Positions 1-8,789 of a DNA stretch of 64,000 bases are shown piece after piece. Position 1 is the first letter of the stretch. Every line of letters starts with the position of its first letter. The notes under the pieces were generated by a model that did no database searches, was not told where the DNA came from, and saw only the letters and a program-made list of their open reading frames with translations. Origin of the DNA: Nocardioides sp. Soil774. GTDB lineage: Bacteria > Actinomycetota > Actinomycetes > Propionibacteriales > Nocardioidaceae. Location: positions 104,709-168,708 of the forward strand of contig NZ_LMSM01000009.1 in NCBI RefSeq assembly GCF_001428125.1, read 5' to 3'. A program made the translations under genes and the position numbers.

Positions 1-1071
1 TCGGGCCCGGCGCTGGCCCGGACCGACGTCCCGCGCCCGGTGCTCGACGTCGACTTCCCCGACCCGGCGGTCGTCTCGACGCCCGGCGGCCTGGTGGCCT
101 ACGCCACGGGCGACCGCGTGCCCCACGCCTGGTCGCGCAGCGCCGACGGTCCGTGGCGACGCGGCGGCAGCCTGCTGGCGCACCGGCCGTCGTGGTCGCG
201 CGAGGGCGGGGTCTGGGCGGTCGACGTGGCGCGCGTGCGCGGGCACTGGCTGCTCTACTTCGCCACCCCCGTGAAGGGCATGGGGGAGCACGGCCGCTGC
301 ATCGGCGTGGCCCGCTCGACCTCGGCCCGCGGCCCGTTCCGGCCGGTCGGCAGCGCGCCGCTGGTGTGCCCGTCCTACGCCGCGACGCCGACCGCGCAGG
401 ACCCGCTCCTGCCGCGCGACCCCACGCTGCCGCGCGCCGGCGTCATCGACCCGTCGTGGTTCCGCGACGCCGACGGGTCGACGTACCTGCTCTACAAGAC
501 CGACCGCCGGCCCGCGACCGTGCGGATCGTGGCGCTGGCCCGCGACGGGCAGTCGGTGCGGACCGGCGCGTCGAGCGTGGAGCTCGTCCGCTCGGCCGGC
601 GTGCTGGAGAACCCGGTGCTGGCGCAGCGGCCCGAGGGATACGTCCTGCTGGCCTCGGAGGGCGACTGGACCCGCTGCGGCTACCGCACCCGCTGGCTGC
701 GCTCGACCAGCCTGCTCGACTGGTCGCTCGCCGAGACCGGGACGCTGCTCGACACCGCGACGACGGGCCTGTGCGGCCCGGGCGGCGCCGACCTCGTCGA
801 CCTGCCCGACGGGCGCACGCTGGCGTTCCTGCACGGGTGGACCTGCCGCGGGACCTCGCTGCCGTGCACCGGCACGGGCAAGTGGGACCACAAGCCCGCG
901 GCGCGCGGCCACCGAGCGATGTACGCCGCCCAGCTCGACTGGGTGGGCGGCCTGCCCGTCGTCGCCGGGTGGCTCGACCCGCGCGGAGCGCCTGCCGGCG
1001 ACCCGCGCCTCAGCGGTCGAACCAGGCCCGGTCCATCGACACGATCCACCGTCGCCGGGGGTGCTCGGTGA
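1..1071 (+). CDS. GH43-like glycoside hydrolase, 5'-truncated
   Basis: The frame is open to the left edge, so the N-terminus and any signal peptide lie outside the window; GTG at 40 is only the first start-like codon. It resembles the five-bladed propeller enzymes of family GH43, which cleave arabinan/xylan-type polysaccharides. The three expected acidic motifs are visible in order: DFPDPAVV near the start (general base region), VIDPSWFRDADGSTYLLYK (modulating Asp) and VLENPVL (candidate acid Glu). A Cys-rich stretch (TCRGTSLPCTG) suggests an exported protein. The last 62 bp overlap tail-to-tail with the convergent next gene. Family assignment is good, substrate unknown. Confidence 0.7.
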   Translation, partial: SGPALARTDVPRPVLDVDFPDPAVVSTPGGLVAYATGDRVPHAWSRSADGPWRRGGSLLAHRPSWSREGGVWAVDVARVRGHWLLYFATPVKGMGEHGRCIGVARSTSARGPFRPVGSAPLVCPSYAATPTAQDPLLPRDPTLPRAGVIDPSWFRDADGSTYLLYKTDRRPATVRIVALARDGQSVRTGASSVELVRSAGVLENPVLAQRPEGYVLLASEGDWTRCGYRTRWLRSTSLLDWSLAETGTLLDTATTGLCGPGGADLVDLPDGRTLAFLHGWTCRGTSLPCTGTGKWDHKPAARGHRAMYAAQLDWVGGLPVVAGWLDPRGAPAGDPRLSGRTRPGPSTRSTVAGGAR

Positions 1072-2185
1072 CCGACCACAGGCGGTCGGTCGAGGGCCAG
1101 TAGCTCAGGTCCTCCGGGCCCATCGGCAGCGCCCAGCGTCGCTCCGTCATCGAGCCCGGCTGCCCGGACCACACCGAGCCCGGCATCCACGGCCCGTGCG
1201 AGACCGTGACGTGGAAGCGGCCGGCCGCGAGCACCGCGCCCTGCATCTGCCGCACCCCGCCGTCGTCGAGGGCCAGCGGTCGCGAGAACCCGTCGTCGCC
1301 CGTGGCCAGCTCCCCCGTCGCGGGGTCGAGGGGGTAGCGAGCCAGTCGGGTGGTGGCGCTCGCGCTCGCGGCGTACTCGCCGGCGACGAGCGCCGGCGGG
1401 TCGGAGTGCCGGTCGAGCGACATGAAGGAGTAGCGCAGCTTCTCGTGGCCCTCGTCGGTGAAGGCCTTGTGGGTCGAGCGCACCGGGAGGACGTAGCGGT
1501 GGCCGAAGGCGTGCAGCCGGGTGCCGTCGAGGCCGAGCTCGTCGGGGTGGTCGTCGTCGCCGGGCACGCGCATGATGTCGTCGACGCGCGCGGTCACGAA
1601 GCCGCGCCCGGTGGCCGCGACGTGGAGGTAGGGCCCCGCCCACACGATGCCCCCGGCGTGGACGTTCAACGGCCTGAGGACGAGCGTGCCGGTCTCGTCG
1701 AGCACCGGCGAGACCAGCAGCACGTGACGGTAGCGGCCGGAGTCGAGGTCGGCGAAGGTGACCCGCGAGCCGCGCTTCACCCCGTCGCGGCCCGTCGAGT
1801 ACCACGTCGCGACGACCACCCGACGCCCGTCGACGACCTCGGCGTCGGAGGCGTCCGCGCTGGTCGAGATGCCCTGGGGATACCACTGCACGTCGCGCTC
1901 GTCGTAGGCGTCCCAGCGCCACGCCTCGCGCACCGCGCGCCCCAGCAGGCGCGGCGCCCGGGAGCGTCGCAGCGGCCACTTGAGGTCGCCCAGCAGCCCG
2001 CTGAGCCCGGCCGGGTCACCCAGCACCGCTGCGAGCGCCTCGATCTCACGGACGTTCTCGTCGGTGCGCCGCAGGTGCACCCCTTCGACGTACGCCGCCT
2101 CCGACGCGACCTGCGACGCGGCCGTCCCGGCCGGGGGCGCGGCTGCGGGGTCGGCCGTGGGGTCGGGCTCTCCGGCTGGCTGCAT
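1010..2185 (-). CDS. Hypothetical propeller-like protein
   Basis: 391 residues from the ATG at 2185; a longer frame to 2266 would start inside a hairpin repeat and is less likely. After a Pro/Ala/Asp-rich N-terminus (about residues 1-30), the body has recurring short blocks (VVVATWYSTG, LLVSPVLDE, HAGGIVWAGPYLHVAATGRG, MQGAVLAAGRFHVTVSHG) that read like blades of a beta-propeller. No signal peptide or membrane segment and no recognised catalytic motif. I do not recognise the family. Its promoter must lie in or beside the hairpin at 2231-2295, shared with the divergent nuclease-like gene. Confidence 0.6.
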   Translation of the reverse strand: MQPAGEPDPTADPAAAPPAGTAASQVASEAAYVEGVHLRRTDENVREIEALAAVLGDPAGLSGLLGDLKWPLRRSRAPRLLGRAVREAWRWDAYDERDVQWYPQGISTSADASDAEVVDGRRVVVATWYSTGRDGVKRGSRVTFADLDSGRYRHVLLVSPVLDETGTLVLRPLNVHAGGIVWAGPYLHVAATGRGFVTARVDDIMRVPGDDDHPDELGLDGTRLHAFGHRYVLPVRSTHKAFTDEGHEKLRYSFMSLDRHSDPPALVAGEYAASASATTRLARYPLDPATGELATGDDGFSRPLALDDGGVRQMQGAVLAAGRFHVTVSHGPWMPGSVWSGQPGSMTERRWALPMGPEDLSYWPSTDRLWSVTEHPRRRWIVSMDRAWFDR

Positions 2186-2230
2186 GTCCTCGACCCTAGC
2201 CACGGCGCGGCTGTCCCCCCGTCCCCCTTC

Positions 2231-2295
2231 GGGGTAGTCCGCATCAAACGACTTGTCGATGACCACGTGGAGGAAGCTTCTTGATGCGGACTACC
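2231..2295. repeat. Type A hairpin repeat, left flank of cassette A
   Basis: Perfect 15-bp inverted repeat: GGTAGTCCGCATCAA at 2233-2247 and its complement at 2281-2295, with a 33-nt loop, preceded by GG. The same stem occurs at 3433-3498 (other side of the gene at 2392-3420) and at 23067-23134. It lies between two divergent genes, so here it cannot simply be a terminator. The loop carries ACTTGTC, also present in the loop of the second copy. Confidence 0.85.
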
Positions 2296-2391
2296 GCGAG
2301 GTCGATGGCGGTCAGGGGCCGCCAGCCGTCCACAGGCCCGGCTCGGTACGTGTCGTCCACAGGATGCTGCCGACGCTGACCGTCAACGTCG

Positions 2392-3420
2392 GTGGGCCTC
2401 CGTGCGATGGACTCCATGGACCGACGAAGACCCCACGCCTGGGAGGAGCGCCCGAGCGGACTGCTGGCACCGGTGCGGCTCGACCCCCAGGGCAAGGACG
2501 GACCGACCCGCAACCAGGTGGCCGGGCCGCGGTGGCGGCGTACGTCACCGGGACGCTATGTGCCGGCGTCCACCGACCGCGAATGCATCCACCAGCACAT
2601 CCTCGAGCAAGGGCACCGGATCGGTGCCCACGGTGCGGTGACCGGGTGGGCGGCCCTGCGGTTCCGGGGGGCTGCCTACTTCGACGGTCTCGAAGGGCGG
2701 GGTGCCGGCGGGCTCGCCCCGGTCCCCATCGTGACGGGCGGCGCGCTGCTCCGCCCGGACCCCAGTGTGCTGGTCAGCCGCGCTCAGCTCGCGGAGTGCG
2801 AGCGGGAGCTCGTGGAGGGGATCTGGGTGGCGACGGCGGAGCGGGCACTGTTCGACGAGGTCCGCCGTCACGGCAGGCTGCGCCAGGCGATCGCTGACAT
2901 CGAGGTCGCCGCGGCGGCTGGGCTCATCGGCTTCACGGAGTTCGCTGCCTACGTCGCTCCCCGGAACCCGTGGACCGGCATCGCTCTCGCGCGCGAGGCG
3001 GCGGCGCTCGCGGGGTTCGGATGTTGGTCGAGACCCGAGGTGGGGATGGCGCTCATCTGGTTGCTGGACGCCGAGCTCGGGCGGCCCCGGTGCAACGTGC
3101 CGGTCTTCGACCGCGCAGGCAGGCTGGTCGCGATCGTGGACCTGCTCGATCCCGAAGCCGGGTGCGTCGGCGAGTACCAGGGCTCCGAGCACAAGGACGG
3201 TGACCGGCATCGCAGGGACGTGGCACGCGAGCAGGCCCTGCGGGACGTCGGCCTCGAGTGCTTCGAGGTGGTCGGTGGAGACCTGGGCGATCGTGACCTG
3301 GTCGAGAAACGCATGCATGCTGCCCGTGACCGGTCGCTGTTCCGTGCTCCGGCCGATCGACTCTGGACGCTGGACCCGCCCGCGTGGTGGGCGGCCTGGG
3401 CGGCCGCCCGGGGGCTCTGA
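2392..3420 (+). CDS. AbiEi-like / DUF559 (Vsr-like) protein, cassette A
   Basis: Up to 342 residues from GTG 2392; ATG 2407 or 2416 is also possible, and 2416 aligns best with the paralogue at 13058. The middle part (AVTGWAALRFRG, TAERALFDEVRRHG) resembles the C-terminal region of AbiEi-type antitoxins. The C-terminal part (RCNVPVFD, IVDLLDPEAGCVGEYQGSEH, RDVAREQALRDVGLECFEVV) resembles DUF559/Vsr-like PD-(D/E)XK nuclease folds, with candidate acidic residues in VDLLDPE and GEYQG. It ends DPPAWW, as does the paralogue (DPPPWW). No toxin-like partner is adjacent. Two CGTCCACAGG direct repeats precede it (2327, 2354). Type A hairpins flank it on both sides. Fold assignment is by motif only; activity is unknown. 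Confidence 0.7.
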   Translation: MGLRAMDSMDRRRPHAWEERPSGLLAPVRLDPQGKDGPTRNQVAGPRWRRTSPGRYVPASTDRECIHQHILEQGHRIGAHGAVTGWAALRFRGAAYFDGLEGRGAGGLAPVPIVTGGALLRPDPSVLVSRAQLAECERELVEGIWVATAERALFDEVRRHGRLRQAIADIEVAAAAGLIGFTEFAAYVAPRNPWTGIALAREAAALAGFGCWSRPEVGMALIWLLDAELGRPRCNVPVFDRAGRLVAIVDLLDPEAGCVGEYQGSEHKDGDRHRRDVAREQALRDVGLECFEVVGGDLGDRDLVEKRMHAARDRSLFRAPADRLWTLDPPAWWAAWAAARGL

Positions 3421-3432
3421 CGCTGTGATCTC

Positions 3433-3498
3433 GGGGTAGTCCGTATCAACTGACTTGTCCCTGGGCTGAAGGCACAAGCCTTTTGATGCGGACTATCG
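3433..3498. repeat. Type A hairpin repeat, right flank of cassette A
   Basis: TAGTCCGTATCAA at 3437-3449 pairs with TTGATGCGGACTA at 3483-3495 (13 bp, one G-T type mismatch). An inner CTTGT/ACAAG pair extends the structure. It begins 12 bp after the stop codon of the nuclease-like gene and could also act as its terminator. Same sequence family as 2231-2295. Confidence 0.85.
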
Positions 3499-3525
3499 CG
3501 AGGGAGGGAGGACAGCCCAGCCACC

Positions 3526-3834
3526 GTGGACAATGACCCCGTGAGGGCGATCTTCTTCGACGAGACCGACGCGCAGGCGGTCGTGGCGCGGCTGCGCGCC
3601 GACGGCTTCGAGGCCGCGCTCGAGCGCGAGCGGCTGGCGGGGGAGGACGACGACGAGGACCACCCGTGGGCGGTGGTCAGCGACGCGCCGGCCTTCATGC
3701 TCGAGGTGCTCGTCGACACCCATGATGGGTGGCTCGACGAGGGCGACGACGACGCCGGGGAACACACGACCCCGCTCGCGCCGTTGGACCTGCCGACGGC
3801 GCCGAGGACCGTCAAGCGCCCCGACCTAGGCTGA
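3526..3834 (+). CDS. Small acidic conserved hypothetical protein
   Basis: 102 residues from GTG 3526; GTG 3541 is an alternative giving VRAIFFDETDAQAVV. The N-terminal half looks like a compact alpha/beta domain (RAIFFDETDAQAVVARLRADGFEAALERERL) followed by an acidic run (GEDDDEDHPW) and a proline-rich tail. No signal peptide, membrane segment or catalytic motif. It sits directly upstream of the mshB-type gene (5 bp gap) and may share its transcript. Function unknown. Confidence 0.6.
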   Translation: MDNDPVRAIFFDETDAQAVVARLRADGFEAALERERLAGEDDDEDHPWAVVSDAPAFMLEVLVDTHDGWLDEGDDDAGEHTTPLAPLDLPTAPRTVKRPDLG

Positions 3835-3839
3835 GGTAC

Positions 3840-4742
3840 ATGACCGATCGCCGCATCCTGCTCGTGCACGCCCACCCCGACGACGAGTGCATCAACAACG
3901 GCGCCACGATGGCGCGCTACGTCGACGAGGGCGTCGGGGTCACGCTCGTGACGTGCACCGCCGGCGAGATGGGCGAGGTGCTCGTGCCCGACCTCGCGCA
4001 CCTGGCGTACGACGAGAAGGGTGGCCTGGGCGACCACCGCCGCGGCGAGCTCGACGAGGCGATGGCGGTCATCGGGGTCACCGACCACCGCTTCCTCGGC
4101 GGCTACGGCCGCTTCCACGACTCGGGCATGGCGTGGCACGAAGAGGGTCACGCCGTCGCGGCCGAGACGATCCCGGACAACGCCTTCTGGAGCGCCGACC
4201 TCAACGAGGCAGCCGACGAGCTGGTGAAGGTGATCCGCGAGGTGCGCCCGCAGGTGCTCGTCACCTACGACCAGTTCGGCGGCTACGGCCACCCCGACCA
4301 CATCCAGGCCCACCGCGTCGCGATGTACGCCGCCCAGCTCGCGGCCGCGCCGTCCTACAAGCTCGAGCTCGGCGAGCCGCACGACATCGCGAAGATCTAC
4401 TGGACGGCGATGAGCGAGTCGCGGATGCGCGAGAGCCTGCGTCAGCTGCGTGAGTCGGGCGACACCGAGACGTTCAAGGGCATGGAGCCCGACGGCAAGC
4501 TCCCGCCGTTCGTCACCCCCGACGAGCTGATCAGCGCCCGCGTCGACGGCAGCGCCACGGTCCAGCGCAAGATGGACGCGCTGCGCAAGCACGCGACCCA
4601 GGTCGAGCAGGACGGCCACTTCTTCGCGGGCGCCGAGAGCGGGCACTCGTGGTGGTCCGACGAGTTCTACCGGCTGGTCAAGGGCACCCCCGGCCCGACC
4701 GACGCCGACGGCTTCGAGGACGACCTCTTCGCAGGTCTGTGA
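3840..4742 (+). CDS. mshB: N-acetyl-1-D-myo-inosityl-2-amino-2-deoxy-alpha-D-glucopyranoside deacetylase
   Basis: 300 residues from ATG 3840. MshB removes the acetyl group from GlcNAc-inositol, the second committed step of mycothiol synthesis in the cytosol. The LmbE/PIG-L zinc signature AHPDDE is at residues 11-16 and the third zinc-ligand region GYGHPDHIQAHR at about 148-159, the usual spacing. The C-terminus (ESGHSWWSDEFYRL) is typical of actinobacterial MshB; the related amidase Mca is the main alternative, but the length and the DUF6113-like gene downstream favour MshB. It is followed after 4 bp by that small membrane protein gene. Confidence 0.85.
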   Translation: MTDRRILLVHAHPDDECINNGATMARYVDEGVGVTLVTCTAGEMGEVLVPDLAHLAYDEKGGLGDHRRGELDEAMAVIGVTDHRFLGGYGRFHDSGMAWHEEGHAVAAETIPDNAFWSADLNEAADELVKVIREVRPQVLVTYDQFGGYGHPDHIQAHRVAMYAAQLAAAPSYKLELGEPHDIAKIYWTAMSESRMRESLRQLRESGDTETFKGMEPDGKLPPFVTPDELISARVDGSATVQRKMDALRKHATQVEQDGHFFAGAESGHSWWSDEFYRLVKGTPGPTDADGFEDDLFAGL

Positions 4743-4746
4743 GTCG

Positions 4747-5088
4747 ATGAAGGTCGTGCTGACGCTGGTCGTCGGGGTGCTCTCCGGCGCTGCCGGGACG
4801 GTGCTCCACCAGCGCTGGTGGGGCCTCGCGCTCGCCCTCGCCACGGGTGTCGTCGTGCTCGCCTGGCTGCCGCCCGGCACGGGTCGCGTCGCCTTCGCGC
4901 TGGGCTGGTGGGTGCCGGTGCTGCGCGGGGCGCTGGAGCGTCCGGCGGGCGGGTTCCTGATCGGCGCCGACGCGACGGGCTGGTCGTTCCTGGCCGGGTC
5001 GGCGGTGCTGCTGCTCGCGTCGCTCGCGACGGTGGCGTCGCGGCGCAGACGCGCCGGGGATCCGGGAGTTGGCGACCCGGCCACCTAA
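4747..5088 (+). CDS. DUF6113-like small membrane protein
   Basis: 113 residues, ATG start 4 bp after mshB. Four hydrophobic stretches (about 4-20, 26-42, 49-62, 79-97) predict four membrane helices, followed by a basic tail RRRRAG. It matches in size and position the DUF6113 proteins that commonly follow mshB in actinobacteria. The role is unknown; close linkage suggests co-expression with mycothiol synthesis, but no functional link is shown. Confidence 0.65.
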   Translation: MKVVLTLVVGVLSGAAGTVLHQRWWGLALALATGVVVLAWLPPGTGRVAFALGWWVPVLRGALERPAGGFLIGADATGWSFLAGSAVLLLASLATVASRRRRAGDPGVGDPAT

Positions 5089-5097
5089 ACTCGCCGC

Positions 5098-6849
5098 GTG
5101 CCGAAGAACCCGCCGCGCCCGGACCAGCCCCGCGACAAGGCGGGCGCGAAGGTCGTCTTCTGGCTCCTGCTGGGCCTGGTGGTGCTCTTCGGCGGGTTGT
5201 ACGTCGCCGCCCACGAGGTCGCCGGCGACAGGGTGCCGCGCAACACCACCGTGTCGGGGGTGCGGATCGGCGGGCACCCGCAGGGCGAGGCCGCGCAGCG
5301 CCTGCAGGCCGGGCTCGCCGAGCAGGTCCAGCGCGACATCTCGACCACCATCGACGGCCAGCCGGTCGCCCTCGACCCGGCCCGGCTGGGGCTGTCGGTC
5401 GACTACGACGCCTCGGTCGCGGAGGCCGGCGGCGAGCGCACCTGGGACCCCGCGCGCCTGTGGGACTACTTCACCGGCGGTGACGACCTCGAGGCCGAGG
5501 TCGTCGTCGACGACGCCGCTTTCAACGCCTACGTCGCCGAGCTCGACGCCGAGCACGGCACGCCTGCCCGCGACGGCGCGGTCGCCTTCGACGGCATCGA
5601 GATCCGTACGACGAAGGCGCGCACCGGGCAGGCGCTGGACCCGAGCGACACCCTGGCCGCGGTGCAGGACGCCTTCCTGGCCGAGACGCCCGACGTCGTG
5701 GCGCTCGAGACCGCGGACGTGGTGCCGGCCATCGACGCAAGCGACGTCCAGGAGGCGCTCGACGGCTTCGCCTCCCCGGCCGTCGCTGCCCCGGTCACCC
5801 TCGCCTTCGAGGGCTCGGAGGTGAAGGTCTTCCCCGCCGACTACACCGCCGCCCTCTCGCTCGTGCCCGCCGACGGCGAGCTCGTCCCCACCCTCGACGC
5901 GGCCGTCCTCGCCGACGTCGTGGGCTCGAAGGTGACCAGCGGCGCCCCGGTCGACGCGACCATCGCCCTCGTCGGGGGCCGCCCGCAGGTCGTGCCGGCC
6001 AGGCCGGGCGTGACGTTCGACCCCGCCGAGCTCGAGGCCGGCTTCCTCGACGTCGTCGCGCAGCCGCAGGGCGAGCGCCGGCTCGAGCTGACTGCGAAAG
6101 TCGCCGAGCCCGACTTCACCACCAAGGACGCCCGCGCGCTCCGCGTCCGCGAGCAGGTCTCGACCTTCACGACGTACTTCCCCTACGCGGAGTACCGCAA
6201 CACCAACATCGGCCGTGCCGCCGAGCTCGTCGACGGCACCCTGCTCAAGCCGGGTGAGACCTTCTCCCTCAACGGCGTCGTCGGTGAGCGCACCGAGGAG
6301 AACGGCTTCACCAAGGGCTACATCATCAACGACGGCATCCTCGTCCAGGACCTCGGCGGCGGCGTCTCCCAGATGGCCACGACGACCTTCAACGCGATGT
6401 TCTTCGCCGGCCTCGAGGACGTCGAGCACAAGCCGCACTCGTTCTACATCGACCGCTACCCGATCGGCCGGGAGGCGACCGTCGCCTGGGGCGCGGTGGA
6501 CCTGCGCTTCCGCAACGACACCCCCTACGGCGTGCTCATCGACACCTCCTTCACCGACTCGACGCCGACCTCCTCGGGCGCCGTGACGGTGTCGATGTGG
6601 TCGACGAAGTGGTGGAACATCACCACCAGCACCGGGGAGCGCTACAACCTCACCCAGGCGAAGGTCCGTCGCATCGACGACCTGAAGTGTCACCCCAACG
6701 AGGGCTTCGGCGGCTTCGACATCGACGTGGTGCGCTCCTTCGAGCCGGTCGGGGACAACACCGGGTCGCGCGAGGACGAGGTCTTCCACACGACCTACAC
6801 CCCGAGTGACACGGTGATCTGCACCAACCCCGACGCGGTGGACGAGTAA
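5098..6849 (+). CDS. VanW-family protein with peptidoglycan-binding-like domains
   Basis: 583 residues from GTG 5098, 9 bp after the previous stop. One N-terminal membrane anchor (about 17-37, FWLLLGLVVLFGGLYVAA), then two or more YoaR/PG_binding_4-like segments (about 50-350, opening with VPRNTTVSGVRIGG), then the VanW domain (about 360-510, with LLKPGETFSLN, GGGVSQMATTTFNA, PYGVLI). VanW proteins are associated with the cell wall, but their biochemical role is not established despite the link to vancomycin clusters. Topology predicts an extracellular domain. No van resistance genes are nearby. Confidence 0.85.
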   Translation: MPKNPPRPDQPRDKAGAKVVFWLLLGLVVLFGGLYVAAHEVAGDRVPRNTTVSGVRIGGHPQGEAAQRLQAGLAEQVQRDISTTIDGQPVALDPARLGLSVDYDASVAEAGGERTWDPARLWDYFTGGDDLEAEVVVDDAAFNAYVAELDAEHGTPARDGAVAFDGIEIRTTKARTGQALDPSDTLAAVQDAFLAETPDVVALETADVVPAIDASDVQEALDGFASPAVAAPVTLAFEGSEVKVFPADYTAALSLVPADGELVPTLDAAVLADVVGSKVTSGAPVDATIALVGGRPQVVPARPGVTFDPAELEAGFLDVVAQPQGERRLELTAKVAEPDFTTKDARALRVREQVSTFTTYFPYAEYRNTNIGRAAELVDGTLLKPGETFSLNGVVGERTEENGFTKGYIINDGILVQDLGGGVSQMATTTFNAMFFAGLEDVEHKPHSFYIDRYPIGREATVAWGAVDLRFRNDTPYGVLIDTSFTDSTPTSSGAVTVSMWSTKWWNITTSTGERYNLTQAKVRRIDDLKCHPNEGFGGFDIDVVRSFEPVGDNTGSREDEVFHTTYTPSDTVICTNPDAVDE

Positions 6850-6853
6850 CGCC

Positions 6854-7825
6854 GTGCTGGTCCACCTGCGCCTCACGGTGCCGAGCGAGCTGAGCAACGA
6901 CGTCGTCGACCTCCTGCGCCACGAGGACCGCTCGGCCAACCTCACCGTCCACCCCGGCGCGTCGCTGTCACCGGTCGGCGACCTGGTCGAGTGCGACGTG
7001 GCGCGCGAGCTGGCCGGCGAGCTCATCGGCCGCCTGCGCAGGCTGGGCCTGCACGAGACCGGCGGCATCGTGGTCACCACCCCCACCTCGACGCCGTTCG
7101 CCGCCGCCCGGCGGCTCGAGCACGCCGCGCCCGGCGACCCCGACGACGCGGTCATCTGGGAGAGCGTCGTGGAGCAGTGCTACGACGCCAGCCGGCCGAC
7201 GGTGTCCTACTACCTCTTCTTCGTCCTCGCGACGCTCCTGGCCGCGGTCGCGGTCATCACCGACTCGGCCGTGCTGGTCATCGGGGCGATGGTCGTCGGG
7301 CCGGAGTTCGGCACCGTCGCGGCCGTCGCGACCGGGCTCGTCCTGTGGCGACCGGGGCTGACCACGCGCGCGCTGCGCCTGCTCGTCAGCGGCGCGGTCA
7401 TCTCGGTCGTGGTGGTCGCGCTGCTCAGCCTGGTGGCCTCGTCGGCCGGTCTCATCAGCGCCGACATGGTCACCCGGGCACGCCCGCAGACGGGCTTCAT
7501 CTGGCACCCGGACCGGTGGTCGTTCATCGTCGCGCTGATCGCGGGTGCGGCCGGCGTGCTCGCGCTGACCACCGCGCGGGCCAACGCGATGGTCGGGGTG
7601 TTCATCTCGGTGACGACGATCCCCGCGGTGGGCAACCTCGCCCTCGCGATCGGCGTGTGGGCGCCGTCGGAGGCGCGCGGCTCGCTCGCCCAGCTCGGTC
7701 TCAACATCGCCGGGATGGTGGTCGCCGGCGTGCTCGTGCTGGCGTTGCAGCGGCTGCTGTGGGTGCGCACGCTCACTGCTGCCCAGCGGCTGTTCAGCCG
7801 CGGGGATCAGCGCGCGACGAGGTAG
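6854..7825 (+). CDS. DUF389 domain membrane protein
   Basis: 323 residues from GTG 6854. A cytosolic N-terminal domain of about 110 residues is followed by the DUF389 membrane core from about 118, with typical GAMVVGPEFGTVAAVATGLV at about 140-159 and about six helices. DUF389 proteins are widespread in actinobacteria; function is not established. The 3' end overlaps the convergent GNAT gene by 19 bp. Confidence 0.8.
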   Translation: MLVHLRLTVPSELSNDVVDLLRHEDRSANLTVHPGASLSPVGDLVECDVARELAGELIGRLRRLGLHETGGIVVTTPTSTPFAAARRLEHAAPGDPDDAVIWESVVEQCYDASRPTVSYYLFFVLATLLAAVAVITDSAVLVIGAMVVGPEFGTVAAVATGLVLWRPGLTTRALRLLVSGAVISVVVVALLSLVASSAGLISADMVTRARPQTGFIWHPDRWSFIVALIAGAAGVLALTTARANAMVGVFISVTTIPAVGNLALAIGVWAPSEARGSLAQLGLNIAGMVVAGVLVLALQRLLWVRTLTAAQRLFSRGDQRATR

Positions 7826-8730
7826 CGGTTGAGGTGGTGGGTGCGGAACCCGAGCCGGTCGTAGAGCGCGCGAGCCGCGGTGTTGTCGCCCTCCACGTGC
7901 AGCCAGGCGGTCCGCGCGCCCCGCGCGGCACCCCAGTCGAGGAGCTCGGCGACGACGCCGGTCGCCAGCCCGCGACGACGGTCCTCGGGACGCACGTGCA
8001 GCGAGTGCAGGCACAGCCAGTCGCCGTCGAGCGACGCCTCGCCGCCACCCGCGCCGTGGGGCAGCCGGACCGTCACGCGCGTCGGGGACTCGTCGGCCTC
8101 GACGTCGTCCGGCGGCGGAGGGAGACGGCGTACGACCTGGGCGAGCGGCGCGAGCATCGTCTCGGAGTCGCCGGTGCCGAAGGGCTCCCACCCCAGGGCG
8201 CGGAGGCCGCGCTCCACCTCGCCGTCGCGCTCGACCTGCGCCAGCGCCACCCGCTCCAGCCGCGCGTACGCCGCCCGCACGTGCGCGGACGCCTCGGCGA
8301 GCGGCACGCCCGGGTCGCCCATCGCGAGCGCTGAGTTGCCCCGCTTGAGCAGCCGGCCGCCGATGGGCGGCGAGCTGCGCACGACCCACTCGCCCAGTGG
8401 CTCGCGCGCCACCTCGGCCCAGTCGGCGAAGGAGTGCAGCTCGACCTCGCGGGCGCTGACCCGCGCCCGCACCGACGCGCGGGGCGGCACGGGCTTGCCG
8501 GTGACGACGTCGGCCAGGGCCACCACGACCGGGCCGGCCCGGTCAGGTGGGCCGTCGCGCTCGATCGTGAGGGAGTCCGCGCCCCACGACGTACAGGTGC
8601 CCAGGACGTCGGTGGCGCGACCGTCGGGGAGCAGGTGCCGCACGACGACCCGCTGGCCGACGACGTGGGGCCCGAGGCCGTGGCTGCCCACCCGCGGGTC
8701 CGATGGGTGGTGTCCCCGCTCCTCGGCCAT
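7807..8730 (-). CDS. GNAT family N-acetyltransferase
   Basis: 307 residues from ATG 8730; in-frame codons further upstream run toward the fdxA promoter and are not favoured. The N-terminal third (about 1-100) is a small beta-rich domain (VVVRHLLPDGRATDVLGTC). The C-terminal GNAT domain has the acetyl-CoA loop RPEDRRRGLA at about 245-255 and the closing motif NTAARALYDRLGF, as in RimI-like enzymes. The substrate cannot be read from sequence. It is transcribed divergently from fdxA with about 59 bp between starts. Confidence 0.8.
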   Translation of the reverse strand: MAEERGHHPSDPRVGSHGLGPHVVGQRVVVRHLLPDGRATDVLGTCTSWGADSLTIERDGPPDRAGPVVVALADVVTGKPVPPRASVRARVSAREVELHSFADWAEVAREPLGEWVVRSSPPIGGRLLKRGNSALAMGDPGVPLAEASAHVRAAYARLERVALAQVERDGEVERGLRALGWEPFGTGDSETMLAPLAQVVRRLPPPPDDVEADESPTRVTVRLPHGAGGGEASLDGDWLCLHSLHVRPEDRRRGLATGVVAELLDWGAARGARTAWLHVEGDNTAARALYDRLGFRTHHLNRYLVAR

Positions 8731-8789
8731 GCGCGGGATACTAGAGTGGCGTCCGCTCGCCCCACCCATGCGTCTTGTAGGAGGACCTG

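Noticed and set aside
2327-2363. DnaA boxes or an origin at the two CGTCCACAGG repeats
   Set aside because: They differ from the TTGTCCACA consensus, only two copies occur, and no dnaA, dnaN or AT-rich unwinding region is near.
2392-3420. Complete AbiE-type toxin-antitoxin pair
   Set aside because: Only the AbiEi-like part is present; the neighbouring genes do not resemble an AbiEii nucleotidyltransferase toxin.
5098-6849. Vancomycin resistance locus from the VanW match
   Set aside because: No vanH, vanA or vanX type gene is nearby; VanW proteins are widespread without resistance.
2949-7155. Very long minus-strand open frames (up to 825 codons) opposite mshB and VanW genes
   Set aside because: They overlap genes with clear family motifs on the plus strand and show only low-complexity Arg/Ala/Val composition, as expected of antisense frames in GC-rich DNA.
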